Position numbers and translations under genes: made by a program. A stretch of DNA of 64,000 nucleotides, from assembly GCF_001766675.1 (NCBI RefSeq), contig NZ_MJLT01000056.1, positions 124,001-188,000 on the forward strand. Reading direction: 5' to 3'. Shown here one piece after another: positions 26,099-36,487 of the stretch. Each line of letters opens with the position of its first letter. Within the stretch, counting starts at the first letter, position 1. The stretch comes from Arthrobacter sp. SW1 (GTDB lineage: Bacteria > Actinomycetota > Actinomycetes > Actinomycetales > Micrococcaceae). The notes beneath the pieces were generated by a model, which was not told where the DNA came from, did no database searches, and was given only the letters and a program-made list of their open reading frames with translations.

Positions 26099-26716
26099 GT
26101 GAGCCTCATCCCCATCCGGCCGGAAGGACCATCGGGGCCGCCCTCCGAGCGCAGCGACGCCGCCCGCAACCGGGAGCGGCTCCTCGAGGCCGCCCGGGAC
26201 CTGGTTGCCGAGCACGGCGCCGACGCCCTCACCATGGACATGCTCGCCTGCCGCGCAAACGTGGGCAAGGGGACCGTTTTCCGCCGCTTCGGCAGCCGCG
26301 CCGGGCTCATGATGACCCTGCTCAGCGACGCCGAAGCGGAGTTCCAGCAACTGTTCATCTTCGGCCCGCCGCCGCTTGGCCCGGGCGCGCCTGCGGCGGA
26401 GCGGCTGATCGCTTTCGGTGAGGCGCGCATCGCCTATATCGACAGGAACGGCGAGCTCGCCCGGGCTGCGGAACACTCGCCCCATAACCGCCACGAAGCC
26501 CCGCCCGCGCAACTGTGGCACCGGCACATCGAGATGCTCCTGCGGGAGGCCGGCGTCGGCGATCCCTGGCTGACGGCGTCGTTCCTTCTCTCTGTCCTTG
26601 ACCCCGAAAGGGTGCTGTACGCGCTGCGCACGCAAGGGGTTGAACTGGGGCGCCTGCAGGCGGGCTGGCGGGAATTTGCAGGCCGTCTCCTTGCCCGCCC
26701 GGACGCTCGAGACTGA
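26099..26716 (+). CDS. TetR-family transcriptional repressor
   Basis: This 205-residue protein has the TetR helix-turn-helix at about residues 20-65 (RLLEAARDLVAEHGADALT; ANVGKGTVFRRFGSRAGL). A variable helical ligand domain follows. I chose GTG at 26099 because TAGAAT stands exactly 7 nt before it (leaderless); a GTG 18 nt further upstream lies before that box. It likely represses itself and the divergent FMN reductase. Confidence 0.9.
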   Translation: MSLIPIRPEGPSGPPSERSDAARNRERLLEAARDLVAEHGADALTMDMLACRANVGKGTVFRRFGSRAGLMMTLLSDAEAEFQQLFIFGPPPLGPGAPAAERLIAFGEARIAYIDRNGELARAAEHSPHNRHEAPPAQLWHRHIEMLLREAGVGDPWLTASFLLSVLDPERVLYALRTQGVELGRLQAGWREFAGRLLARPDARD

Positions 26717-26838
26717 ACGTTTCCCCACGTCAGACGCCATAAATCGGCGCGGCTGTTTTATAACAATCCGGTAGTCGGACCCCACTTGACTTGGCGGAAT
26801 GGCATTTTCCGTGCATCTCCATGTGATAGCTTCCTCTG

Positions 26839-26860
26839 GGATGTGATTCGAAGCACATCC
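26839..26860 (+). promoter_or_regulatory. Inverted repeat in the leader of the first Dpp-type operon
   Basis: GGATGTG and CACATCC are separated by 8 nt, and TTCGAA occurs twice across the same site, 14 bp apart. The 276-bp gap 26717-26992 holds no gene; this is the clearest structure in it and may be an operator for the ABC operon. No convincing -35/-10 pair was found. Confidence 0.4.
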
Positions 26861-26992
26861 TTCGAAGTTGATCCTTCATGATTGGAATGCACGTGGACGT
26901 TGTACAGCCATTGCCTGCCCGGCCCAGGGAATACTCCCGGACGCCGGGAGCCCGCACACCCCGGACCGGGCTGATCGCGGGCTAGGCACCCC

Positions 26993-27976
26993 ATGCTCCG
27001 CTACCTGGGCAAACGCGCCCTCACGTACCTGGTGATGATCTTCCTGACCACCACCGCCGGATACTTCCTGGCCGTCAGCTCCCTCAAGCCAGCGCTGCTT
27101 GAACAGGAAAAGATCCCCCGGCCCACCCCCGAACAGGTGGCCAACTCTTTGCGGCTCCTGGGCCTTGATCCGAACCTCAGCCCTTGGGAACGCTACGTCC
27201 AGTGGCTGGGCGGCATCGTGACCCGTTGGGACTGGGGCCGCAGCCCCAACGGGGCCTACGTGAACGCCGAATTCGCGGACCGCGTGATGATTTCCACCCG
27301 GCTCTTCATCGCCTCGATCATCCTCACGCTCATCATCGGCGTGGCACTCGGCGTCTACTCCGCCGCCCGGCAGTACAAGTTCCAGGACCGCGCCATCACC
27401 TCGTACAGCTACTTGGTGTACATCCTGCCCGCCCCGATCGCCTACTTCCTGGTGCAGCTGGGCGCCATCGGCATCAACGACGCCGTGGGGGAGCGCATCT
27501 TCTTCGTGACGGGCATCTCGACGCCGGGAATCGAGCCGGGCTGGCCGGCCTTCGTTGACCTGATGGCCCACTACGCCGTGCCCACCTTCGCGATGACCGT
27601 GTTCGGTTGGGCGGGGTACCAGATCGCGCAGCGGCAGTACCTGCTGGACAACGTCAACGCCGACTTCGTCCGCACCGCCCGCGCCAAGGGCCTCACCCGG
27701 TACCAAGCCATCACCCGGCACGCCCTGCGGGTGTCCTTCATCCCCGTGGCGCAAACTATCGCCTTCGCCGTCCCCGCGATCTTCACCGGCGGCTTCTTCG
27801 CCGAGACCATCTTCGCGTGGCCCGGCGCCGGCCTCTGGAGCATCGACGCGATCGGCAAGCAGGACGTCAACGTGGCCACCGCCATGCTGGCCTACGGTTC
27901 GGTGATCTTCGCCATCGGCGCCATCCTGGCCGACTTCGCCACCACCCTGGTCGATCCGCGAGTGAGGGTCCAGTAA
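26993..27976 (+). CDS. Dpp/Opp-type ABC transporter permease (DppB-like)
   Basis: This 327-residue integral membrane protein has an N-terminal helix (RALTYLVMIFLTTTAGYFL), a periplasmic-side loop, and five C-terminal helices. The EAA-type cytoplasmic loop is NADFVRTARAKGLTRYQAITRH. It forms half of the import channel for peptides or other oligomeric solutes. Its stop overlaps the next permease start (TAATG). No good SD is seen before the ATG. Confidence 0.93.
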   Translation: MLRYLGKRALTYLVMIFLTTTAGYFLAVSSLKPALLEQEKIPRPTPEQVANSLRLLGLDPNLSPWERYVQWLGGIVTRWDWGRSPNGAYVNAEFADRVMISTRLFIASIILTLIIGVALGVYSAARQYKFQDRAITSYSYLVYILPAPIAYFLVQLGAIGINDAVGERIFFVTGISTPGIEPGWPAFVDLMAHYAVPTFAMTVFGWAGYQIAQRQYLLDNVNADFVRTARAKGLTRYQAITRHALRVSFIPVAQTIAFAVPAIFTGGFFAETIFAWPGAGLWSIDAIGKQDVNVATAMLAYGSVIFAIGAILADFATTLVDPRVRVQ

Positions 27977-28940
27977 TGACCAATCTGACTGACACCGTCG
28001 TCGAAATCGACGAGGCCAAGGCTGCCGACGTCGTCATAGGCAAGGGCCGCATCATCTTCCGCCGCTTCATGCGGAACAAGACCGCCGTCACCGGTCTGGC
28101 CGTCTTCCTGGCGCTGTTCGCCTTCTCCCTGTTCGGCGGCTTCCTCACAAGCTGGGACAAGGACACCATCGACCCCCTCAACATCGGCATGGGCCCCTCG
28201 CCCGAGCACCTGCTGGGCACCTCGCAGGCCGGCATCGACCTGCTGGCCCTGGTGGTCGAAGGCACCCGGGTCTCCATCCTCATCGGCCTGATCGTCGGCG
28301 GACTGTCCGTGCTGATCTCCGCGATCTACGGCTGCACCATGGCCTTCTTTGGCGGCAAGGTGGACTCGGTGATGCTCTTCATCCTCGAAGCGCTCATCAT
28401 GATGCCCGCCATCCTGGTGGTGGCCGTCGCCACGAGCGGCGGAGGGCAGAGCCTCAAGGAACTGCCCAGCTGGCTGCTGCTGACCGCCGTCCTGCTGTTC
28501 TTCAGCTGGATGGGAACCGCCCGCCTGGTGCGCTCCCTGGCGATGTCCCTGATGCAACGCGATTACGTCAAGGCCGCCAAGTACATGGGCGTTCCGTCCA
28601 TGACGATCGTGCGCCGCCACCTCGTCCCGAACATCGGCTCCCTGCTGGTGCTGGACTTCACCCGCGGCATCACCGGCGCCATCCTCGCCGAGGTCGCGTT
28701 CTCCTACATCGGCATCGGCATCAAGCTGCCGGACGTCAGCCTTGGCGTGCTGATCGGCGGGGCCACCGGGCAGGTGTCCTCCTTCCCGTGGATGTTCTGG
28801 GTGCCGCTCACGGTGATGTTCCTGCTGACCGGCTCGCTGGCCATGATGAACGACGGCCTCCGCGACGCGTTCGACCCCAGCTCCACCTCGATCGGCCGCG
28901 CCCGGACCACGAAGACGCTGAACGCAAAGAAGAAGAACAA

Positions 28941-28944
<4 letters not shown>
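27976..28944 (+). CDS. Dpp/Opp-type ABC transporter permease (DppC-like)
   Basis: This 322-residue DppC-type permease has a cytoplasmic N-terminus, a first helix near residue 40, and LLGTSQAGIDLLALVVEGTR, the usual GTD.GRD region in variant form. The EAA loop is QRDYVKAAKYMGVPSMTIVRRH. It pairs with the preceding permease. The start overlaps the upstream stop, and its own stop overlaps the ATPase start (ATGA), so the operon is tightly coupled. Confidence 0.93.
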
Positions 28945-31187
<2,243 letters not shown>

Positions 31188-31263
31188 CAGGGAAACCACG
31201 GCTTCAAAACTTCATTCGCAAGCCATTCACGGCAAACACAACACCGTATTGAAGGGGAACACC

Positions 31264-32970
31264 ATGAAGAAGTACCTGGCCATCAGCGGCGTGGCAATCG
31301 CCTCGGCGCTGATGCTGACCGCATGCGGCGGCGGCTCGTCGTCGTCCGGCCCTGAGACCCAAAAGGCACAGTCCGCCGGCGGCGACATCAGCAAGCTCAT
31401 CAGCATCAACGAGAAGGACCCGAAAGACCTGGAGCAGGGCGGCACGCTGACCCTCGCCCTGGGCAACATCGGCCCGGACTTCAACGGCTTCTCCAACGTA
31501 GGCAACAGCTCCGACAACACCGCGCTGCACCGTCCGATCGACGGTGCCGGTACCTGGGGTTGCTGGAACTTCGACTTCGACGGCACCGCGACGCCGAACA
31601 AGGACTTCTGCGAGACCGTCAAGAGCGAGGTCAAGGACGGCAAGCAGACCATCACCATCAAGGTCAACGACAAGGCGACCTTCAACGACGGCACCCCGAT
31701 CGACGTCAAGACCTTCGAAAACACCTGGAAGATGCTCCAGGGCAAGGACAAGGCGATCGACATCGTGTCCTCCGGCGCCTACGAGTTCGTGGACTCGGTC
31801 AAGGCCGGCGCCAATGACAAGGAAGTCATTGTCACCACCACCCAGCCCGTGTACCCGCTGGACGCCCTCTTCACCGGCCTCATCCACCCCAAGGTGAACA
31901 GCGCCGAGGTCTTTAACAACGGCTTCACCGGCAACATGCACCCCGAATGGATGGCCGGCCCGTTCAAGGTGGAGAACTACGACTCCGCCGCCAAGACCGT
32001 GGTCATCGTGCCCAACGACAAGTGGTGGGGCGCCAAGCCCGTGCTCTCCAAGGTGATCTTCCGCCAGATGGAACCGAGCGCAACCATCGCCGCCTTCAAG
32101 AACGGCGAAATCGACGCTACCAGCGGCCGCACCCTGACCCGCTACAAGCAGTTGGACGGCACCAAGGACGCGGACATCCGCCGCGGCCAGCGCCTCTTCG
32201 CCGGCGGCCTGAACCTGAACGCCAAGCGCGCCTCCCTCACCGACGTCGCCGTCCGCAAGGCCGTCTTCGCCGCCGTGGACCGCGAAGCCATCCGCAAGGT
32301 GCGCTTCGGCGGCCTGAACTGGGAAGAGGAGAGCTCGGGATCCATGATGCTGATGCCGTTCTCCAAGAACTACCAGGACAACTACCCGGTCAAGGAAAGC
32401 GGCCCCGAAGCCGCCAAGAAGATCCTCACGGACGCCGGCTACACGCTGAACAGCAAGGGCATCATGGAGAAGGACGGCAAGCCGGTGGCCTTCAAGATCA
32501 CCAACTTCGGTGACGACCCCACCTCGCTGGCCACCACCCAGACCCTGCAGAAGCAGCTCCAGGCCGCCGGCATGGATGTGGGAATCGACCAGAAGGGCGA
32601 CGGCGAATTCGGCAAGGTTGTCGGCTCCCGCGAGTTCGACATGACCATCTCCGGCTACACCGTCGGCTCCGACGCTACGGACGCCGTGAAGCAGTACTAC
32701 GACTCCAAGACCAACGAAAACGGCCTGGGCGACGCCGAGCTCGACGCCGAGATCGCCAAGCTGTCCAGCATCGAGGACAACGCCGAGCGCAACAAGGCCG
32801 CCATGGAGGTCGAGAAGAAGCACATGGCCAAGTACTACTCCATGGGCGTCGTCATGAACGGCCCGGAAATCCAGTTCGTCCGCAAGGGCCTGGCCAACTA
32901 CGGCCCGTCCCTGTTCAAGAGCCTGTCCAACGTTCCGGACTGGACCACCATCGGCTGGGAAAAGAAGTAA
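31264..32970 (+). CDS. Family 5 extracellular solute-binding lipoprotein
   Basis: This 568-residue protein has a signal peptide with lipobox LTACGGG. It then shows the SBP_bac_5 fold: TITIKVNDKATFNDGTPIDVKTFENTW, WMAGPFKVENYD and RKAVFAAVDREAIRK. It delivers peptides (or another Dpp-type solute) to the permeases just upstream. Start is the ATG at a 76-bp distance from the ATPase gene; the longer frame is spurious. Its position last in the operon is followed by a strong terminator. Confidence 0.94.
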   Translation: MKKYLAISGVAIASALMLTACGGGSSSSGPETQKAQSAGGDISKLISINEKDPKDLEQGGTLTLALGNIGPDFNGFSNVGNSSDNTALHRPIDGAGTWGCWNFDFDGTATPNKDFCETVKSEVKDGKQTITIKVNDKATFNDGTPIDVKTFENTWKMLQGKDKAIDIVSSGAYEFVDSVKAGANDKEVIVTTTQPVYPLDALFTGLIHPKVNSAEVFNNGFTGNMHPEWMAGPFKVENYDSAAKTVVIVPNDKWWGAKPVLSKVIFRQMEPSATIAAFKNGEIDATSGRTLTRYKQLDGTKDADIRRGQRLFAGGLNLNAKRASLTDVAVRKAVFAAVDREAIRKVRFGGLNWEEESSGSMMLMPFSKNYQDNYPVKESGPEAAKKILTDAGYTLNSKGIMEKDGKPVAFKITNFGDDPTSLATTQTLQKQLQAAGMDVGIDQKGDGEFGKVVGSREFDMTISGYTVGSDATDAVKQYYDSKTNENGLGDAELDAEIAKLSSIEDNAERNKAAMEVEKKHMAKYYSMGVVMNGPEIQFVRKGLANYGPSLFKSLSNVPDWTTIGWEKK

Positions 32971-32989
32971 CAACCACCGCTGACTGAAG

Positions 32990-33028
32990 GCCGGCACCCG
33001 CGGAAGATCCTGCGGGTGCCGGCTTTTT
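32990..33028 (+). terminator. Intrinsic terminator of the first Dpp-type operon
   Basis: A perfect 12-bp stem (GCCGGCACCCGC with its complement) has a 10-nt loop and is followed by TTTTT. Confidence 0.95.
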
Positions 33029-33071
33029 CTGTTCCTCCCGCACCGGCCCGCCCGCGGGTAGCCTTGGCAGC

Positions 33072-34130
33072 ATGACCGCCGCTTCCCATGCCCCCATCCG
33101 CGCCGCCGTCGCCGGTTATGGCCTTTCCGGCAGCGTCTTCCACGCGCCGTTCCTTGCCGCTGACCCGGCGTATTCGCTGGACGCCATCTCCACCTCGGAC
33201 GCCGGCCGCCGCGCCGCTGCGGCGGAGCGCTATCCCGGGGTGCGGCTCGTGGACCGGCCGGAGGACATCCTCGCGCTCGCCGGTGAACTGGAGCTGATCG
33301 TCCTCGGCACGCCGCCGGCAAGCCACTACCCGCTCGCGAAAGCCGCGCTGGAAGCCGGGCTCGACGTCGTCGTCGACAAACCGTTCGCCGTGCATAGCGC
33401 GCAGGCGCGGGAGCTGATCGAGCTGGCGGAGCGGCTGGGGCGGGTGCTCACCGTCTACCAGAACCGCCGCTGGGACGGCGACGCGCTCACCGTGAAGAAG
33501 CTGCTCGACGGCGGCGTGCTGGGCGAGGTGCTGCGCTTCGAGAGTTCCATGGAGCGGTGGGCGCCGCAGATCAGCAAGGCGTGGAAGGCCGGCGCGGGCG
33601 TGGACGACGGCGGCGGGGTGCTGTTCGACCTCGGCACCCACGTGCTGGACCTGGCCGTGCAGCTGCTGGGGCCGGCGACTGTTAGCTACGCGGAGATCGC
33701 GGCCCGCCGCCCGCAGGAACGCGCCGATGACGACGTCTTCCTTGTGCTGCGGCACGAATCCGGCGTGCTCAGCCACCATTCGCTGAACCTGAGCAGCCGC
33801 CTGCACGCACCGCGCTTCCGGGTCCTGGGCGGCGAGGCCGGTTTCGTGAAGTACGGGATCGACCCGCAGGAACCGTACATCCTGGGCGGCGGCCTGCCCA
33901 CGGACCCCGCGTACGGCCTGGACTCGCGGGAGCACTACGGCATCCTGGAGCGCGACGGCGTCCGCACCCCGGTGCCCACCGAACGTGGCGCGTACCAGGA
34001 GTTCTACCGGATCCTGGCCGAAAAGATCGCCGACGGCGGCGCCTCCTCCGCGCTGCCCCTCCCGGTGGATCCGGCGGACTCGGCCGCGGTGCTGGAACTG
34101 ATCGAACAGGCCCGGAAACTGGCCGCCTGA
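33072..34130 (+). CDS. Gfo/Idh/MocA-family oxidoreductase
   Basis: This 352-residue NAD(P)-dependent dehydrogenase has an N-terminal Rossmann fold (VAGYGLSGSVFHAPF) and the DKP variant of the EKP motif (VVVDKPFAVHSAQA). VYQNRRWDGDALTVKKLL marks the start of the substrate domain. The pattern matches the YdgJ/scyllo-inositol dehydrogenase branch. The substrate is probably a sugar or cyclitol but the neighbours give no clue. TAGCCT stands 7 nt before the ATG, so a leaderless mRNA is likely. Confidence 0.92.
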   Translation: MTAASHAPIRAAVAGYGLSGSVFHAPFLAADPAYSLDAISTSDAGRRAAAAERYPGVRLVDRPEDILALAGELELIVLGTPPASHYPLAKAALEAGLDVVVDKPFAVHSAQARELIELAERLGRVLTVYQNRRWDGDALTVKKLLDGGVLGEVLRFESSMERWAPQISKAWKAGAGVDDGGGVLFDLGTHVLDLAVQLLGPATVSYAEIAARRPQERADDDVFLVLRHESGVLSHHSLNLSSRLHAPRFRVLGGEAGFVKYGIDPQEPYILGGGLPTDPAYGLDSREHYGILERDGVRTPVPTERGAYQEFYRILAEKIADGGASSALPLPVDPADSAAVLELIEQARKLAA

Positions 34131-34147
34131 GATTTTTTTGAGGAAGG

Positions 34148-34176
34148 TGTAACTTTTCCGCGACCCCTGGCGATGT
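34148..34176 (+). promoter_or_regulatory. ECF-sigma-type promoter candidate
   Basis: TGTAAC and CGATGT are separated by 17 bp, the layout of ECF-dependent promoters. The site lies about 90 bp before the secreted-protein gene and a sigma/anti-sigma pair follows downstream. Recognition by that sigma factor is inferred. Confidence 0.45.
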
Positions 34177-34267
34177 AGGAAGAGTGCGGGCAACGCCCCG
34201 CCCCCTGAACCACCGGCAGCCCCCCGTTGCTGCCGGAGCAGAAGCTACACGTTAGTCGGAGGGTCTC

Positions 34268-34981
34268 ATGTCCTTGTTTACTGTCCTTGGTACCAGCAAA
34301 GTAGCGGCCGGAATCCTCGCCGCCGGCGCCCTGACCGTGGGCGGCTCCGGTGCCGCTGCGTTCGCCGGTGCGCTTCCCGCCAATCTCCAGCAGAAGGCCC
34401 ACGAACTGGTGGGTGCCCCGGCTCCGTCGCTGCCTGAAGTCGCCGTGCCGGATGTTGCCGCTCCGGATGTTCCCGCCGAGGCTGACGCTGCGAAGACTGA
34501 GGCACTTGGCGCGGTCGAGGGTGCGAAGGCCGAAGCCCAGGGTGCTGTTGAGGGCGCCAAGGCCAAGGCCGCCGAGGCCAAGGAAGCCCTTGAAGCGAAG
34601 ATCGCCGACGCCGTGGCGGACGCCAAGGAGAAGGCTGCCGACGTGACCCTTCCCGAGTCCTTCGGCCTCTGCAAGGCCCTGCTGAGCGACGGCCTGAGCG
34701 CCGAAGCCAAGGTTGCAGGCTATGAGTCCCTGGCCGTCACCCTTGGTGGCGAAGGCAAGGTTGAGGCGCACTGCGAGCAGCTGGTTGCCGACGTCGAAAC
34801 CGAGCTTAACGGTTCCGCATCTGCGTCCGCCGACGCCGGTGCTGACGCCGCTGTTCCTGCTGTGCCTGCGGTTCCGGCCGGGCCGGAACTGCCTGCTGTT
34901 CCGGCGGTACCCGCCGTTCCGGCCGCTCCCGCTGAGCTGCCTGCCGCCGTCGACGGACTGCTCGATTCCGTCCGCCCGTAA
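34268..34981 (+). CDS. Secreted Ala/Pro-rich helical protein of unknown function
   Basis: This 237-residue protein has a hydrophobic N-terminal segment (VAAGILAAGALTVGGSGAAAFA) that looks like a signal peptide. It is followed by a Pro/Val patch and an Ala/Glu/Lys-rich amphipathic helix with near-repeats (EALGAVEGAKAEAQGAVEGAKAKAAEAKEA covers two copies). A small domain follows with two cysteines (GLCKALLS, AHCEQLV), and the tail is Pro/Ala/Val repeats (VPAVPAVPA). It precedes the ECF sigma gene and has an ECF-like promoter, so it is a likely target and partner of that system. Confidence 0.75.
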   Translation: MSLFTVLGTSKVAAGILAAGALTVGGSGAAAFAGALPANLQQKAHELVGAPAPSLPEVAVPDVAAPDVPAEADAAKTEALGAVEGAKAEAQGAVEGAKAKAAEAKEALEAKIADAVADAKEKAADVTLPESFGLCKALLSDGLSAEAKVAGYESLAVTLGGEGKVEAHCEQLVADVETELNGSASASADAGADAAVPAVPAVPAGPELPAVPAVPAVPAAPAELPAAVDGLLDSVRP

Positions 34982-35004
34982 GGCTGTGGCTACCCTTTAA
35001 AGCC

Positions 35005-35046
35005 GCGGGGTTCCCTGTGTTCGGGCGGGGAGCCCCGCATTTTCTT
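35005..35046 (+). terminator. Terminator after the secreted-protein gene
   Basis: GCGGGG pairs with CCCCGC, and an inner TCCC/GGGA extends the stem; ATTTTCTT follows. It separates the secreted-protein gene from the sigma gene, so the sigma gene needs read-through or its own promoter. Confidence 0.7.
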
Positions 35047-35115
35047 GCAACAAACCGCAGCGCCGACGCTTCCACGCGGGAAGGTCGCGCCGCTGCGTGG
35101 GATGGAGGGCCGCGG

Positions 35116-35664
35116 GTGCTGGACCCTTTGGCTGACGAATACACGGAGACGGTCGGGGAAGACCCTGCGCTGTTCTTTACTGCTGCCTACAACAGCTATT
35201 CCGGCCAGGTCCTCGGATACCTCCGCGCCCGCGGCGTCCACGATCCCGAAGCGGTCATGCAGGACGTCTTCCTTGCCCTGTATCCGAAGATTCCCACCCT
35301 CGAAGGCGGGCTCGCCGGGGCCAAGTCCCTGCTCTTCACTATCGCGCACGCGCGGCTGGTGGACCACTACCGCAAGCGCGAACGGGAACCGGCGCTCAGC
35401 AGCTTCGAACCGGAGACGGACATCCGGCGTGAGCCCTCCGCAGAGGCGCAGGCGCTGGGACATGGCGGAATTGCGGCGACCGAACTGTTGGAAGGCCTCC
35501 GGGACGACTACCGCGAGGTACTGGCCCTGCGCGTTGTTGCAGATCTTTCCCTTGAAGAAACGGCGGCCGTCATGGGCAGGACGCAAGGCGCCGTGAAGCA
35601 ATTGCAGCGCAGGGCCCTCCACGCACTCCGGGAGTGCGCCTCAGGAAGGAATGGCAGATCATGA
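35116..35664 (+). CDS. ECF-type RNA polymerase sigma factor
   Basis: This 182-residue sigma-70 family protein has region 2 (FFTAAYNSYSGQVLGYLRARG; MQDVFLALYPKIP; ARLVDHYRKRERE) and region 4 (LRDDYREVLALRVVADLSLEETA; GRTQGAVKQLQRRAL). I chose a GTG with GGAGGG six bases upstream; the longer frame starts within a terminator hairpin. Its TGA overlaps the ATG of the membrane protein gene behind it, the classic sigma/anti-sigma arrangement. Confidence 0.9.
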   Translation: MLDPLADEYTETVGEDPALFFTAAYNSYSGQVLGYLRARGVHDPEAVMQDVFLALYPKIPTLEGGLAGAKSLLFTIAHARLVDHYRKREREPALSSFEPETDIRREPSAEAQALGHGGIAATELLEGLRDDYREVLALRVVADLSLEETAAVMGRTQGAVKQLQRRALHALRECASGRNGRS

Positions 35665-36329
35665 GCGAACAAGCCGCCCGCGGCAGCGCAACGGGCATCG
35701 ACAAGCTGCTCGCCGAAGCCGGACTTGAGGACGCCGCCGATATCCGCGCCGAACTCATCGAACTCCGGGCCCTTGGAGCGGACCGCCCCGAACCGTCCGA
35801 GGCCCTCCGCGCCCTGATGGTGCCGGGCGCTTCGCTTGCCTCCGGCGTGGCTCCTGCGCCCGTTGACGAACTGCCCGCCCGCCGCAGGAAGCGCCGCCTG
35901 GCGGTGACCGCCGTCGCCGTGGCCGCTTCCCTCGCCGCCGGGGCCACCGCCGCAGCAGCGTCCGACGGCGGGATCCCCGGAACCTTGAACCAGCTGGGTT
36001 CTGCGGTGGGCACCGCCGTCTCGAAATTGTTCCCCGCGCCGCAGCCGGCGCCGCCGGTTGAGCCAGAGGTTCCCGCGCCGTCACCCAGTCCTGCGCCTGC
36101 CACGACGCCTGTGCCTTCGCCGTCTCCCGAAACGGTGACGCCCGGTGCCGGATCTCCTGCGCCGGTTCCGGTGAGCCCGAAGCCTTCCGGGATTCCTGCG
36201 CCTCCGAGTCCGGAGCTGCCCGCGCTTCCCTCGGACCGCATCGTCGAACTGCCCGTACGTGTGCCGCTGCCCTCCTTGCCGGCACCGTCACCCTCGCCTT
36301 CGTTGCCGGAGTTGCCGACGGCGCGTTGA
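35661..36329 (+). CDS. Membrane-anchored anti-sigma-like protein
   Basis: This 222-residue protein has a cytoplasmic N-terminal part of about 78 residues, one membrane helix (about 80-100; LAVTAVAVAASLAAGATAAAA) and an extracellular Pro/Ser-rich region (PSPSPAPATTPVPSPSP type). Position, ATGA overlap with the sigma gene and topology indicate an anti-sigma factor. The Cys/His zinc motif of ZAS-type anti-sigmas is absent. The Pro-rich outer part may span the cell wall and sense envelope state. Start has AGGAAGGA upstream. Confidence 0.75.
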   Translation: MSEQAARGSATGIDKLLAEAGLEDAADIRAELIELRALGADRPEPSEALRALMVPGASLASGVAPAPVDELPARRRKRRLAVTAVAVAASLAAGATAAAASDGGIPGTLNQLGSAVGTAVSKLFPAPQPAPPVEPEVPAPSPSPAPATTPVPSPSPETVTPGAGSPAPVPVSPKPSGIPAPPSPELPALPSDRIVELPVRVPLPSLPAPSPSPSLPELPTAR

Positions 36330-36487
36330 GCCGGGCATGGTGCGGCCGTCACTCGGCCGTTCGCCGGTTCCGGCCGGATTGACCCCCAGGGATTCCGGCC
36401 GGAATTGAAGACTCGTGCCGGGGAATCTGCGAACGTACTAACCGTCAACAGTGTTAGCTGCCAGCCGTTGGGCTGGGCCCGGGATAT

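Noticed and set aside
36367..36405. Two TTCCGGCCGGA palindromes between the anti-sigma-like and HNH genes as operators
   Set aside because: They lie between convergent genes, away from any start, and short CG-rich palindromes are expected by chance at this GC content.
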